From: Phaseolus vulgaris
Taxonomy: Eukaryota; Streptophyta; Magnoliopsida; Fabales; Fabaceae
Direction of reading: 5' to 3'
NCBI RefSeq assembly: GCF_000499845.2
Contig: NC_023751.2
Span: 11,323,564-11,387,563 of the forward strand
DNA: 64,000 nucleotides
Of the stretch, positions 63,541 to 64,000 are shown in pieces; position 1 is the stretch's first letter; every line of letters starts with the position of its first letter. The position numbers and the translations under genes are program-made. The notes under the pieces are model-generated. The model worked only from the letters and a program-made list of their open reading frames with translations. It was not told the origin of the DNA and did not search any database.

Positions 63541-64000
63541 TCATGAACTAGTAATACCAGAGACCCATGGAACGATCACCGGTGCAGAAGGGTGTGAATT
63601 TCGATACCATTCAGGGTACTTATCCTTAAAATTTAATCGAGGTTTCTCAGCCTGGATCCAAATAATAAATTAGAGTACATTAGCCAGGTGAGGAGGGCAA
63701 ATAAAGGATCAAAAGGAAATATTTTAAACCAGACAATATATGAAAACTCAATAGTATTTTCCTAAATCAGATAATAAAAGTATCAACAGCTAGAATAGGG
63801 TAGAACTTACATATTTCAGCCAACATTCCTGATGTTTGTGCTGGTAAATATCTGGAGAATGACACCCAAACTCAGATGGGCAATAAACCCAGATATTGCA
63901 TTTCTTGTCACCTTCTTTGGCATGTTTAGCATGATCCAAGCAAGCTTGACAGCAATCAGCTGCACTATCCTTGTGGTGTGTAAGACCCCATCTTACTGCA
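63541..64000 (-). CDS. Cysteine-rich conserved plant protein, C-terminal part (runs off right edge)
   Basis: The last two exons are visible. The penultimate exon (63811-64000 and beyond) encodes SAADCCQACLDHAKHAK, KKCNIWVYCPSEFGC and SPDIYQHKHQECWLKY, ending at a GTAAGT donor. The last exon (63541-63651) encodes AEKPRLNFKDKYPEWY, RNSHPSAPVIVPWVSG and ITSS, with stop TGA at 63541-63543. Phase 0 joins them without a break. The Cys pattern (CC, C, C, C, C, C) resembles a PAN/Apple-like disulfide domain found in an uncharacterised family of plant proteins, which are probably extracellular or membrane-linked. I recall this segment order from that family but know no assigned function. The N-terminus lies right of the window. 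Confidence 0.85.

Overview
This window is nuclear plant DNA, most likely from a papilionoid (phaseoloid-type) legume. It is AT-rich, genes are split by GT-AG introns, and genes are separated by long AT-rich gaps that hold plant LINEs, Ty1/copia elements, a CACTA-like element and a fragment resembling a Ty3/gypsy LTR. The legume assignment is an inference from the repeat families and protein style; no species is claimed.

Gene layout, left to right. (1) 1-2950, minus: 5' part of a plastid uroporphyrinogen-III synthase gene (three exons visible, the rest lies beyond the left edge). (2) 8033-13331, minus: complete six-exon RBP47/RBP45-type RNA-binding protein with three RRMs. (3) 19685-20020, minus: single-exon CEP (C-terminally encoded peptide) hormone precursor. 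(4) 30949-32532, minus: six-exon type II membrane sulfotransferase of the plant NodH-like family. (5) 43313-46233, plus: six-exon patatin-like lipid acyl hydrolase. (6) 48396-49349, minus: intronless class-I-type carboxylesterase (CXE). (7) 60481-61273, minus: two-exon plant protein of unknown function. (8) 63541-64000, minus: last two exons of a cysteine-rich plant protein that runs off the right edge. Exon phases were checked by hand and all joined frames are open.

Mobile DNA. A 5'-truncated LINE (21509-28216, minus) lies between a perfect 14-bp target duplication and carries tandem repeats in its 3' region. A second, older LINE tail (about 34600-39960, minus) was split by a copia element (35157-39334, minus) with two 319-bp LTRs and a perfect 5-bp target duplication. 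A second copia element (50518-56064, plus) has one intact LTR of 445 bp and a 73-bp remnant of the other. A decayed LINE tail lies at 15895-16550, a CACTA-like non-autonomous element at 17761-19013, and a gypsy-like LTR fragment at 56095-56552. All reading frames in these elements are broken.

The genes form no operon or obvious pathway cluster; they look like ordinary unlinked plant genes (tetrapyrrole synthesis, RNA binding, peptide signalling, sulfation, lipid hydrolysis, ester hydrolysis). I found no new multi-gene system. The points most worth checking are the CEP precursor, the Gly-to-Ala change in the patatin oxyanion motif, the nested transposons with unusual internal repeats, and unresolved coding-like stretches at 61340-62260.
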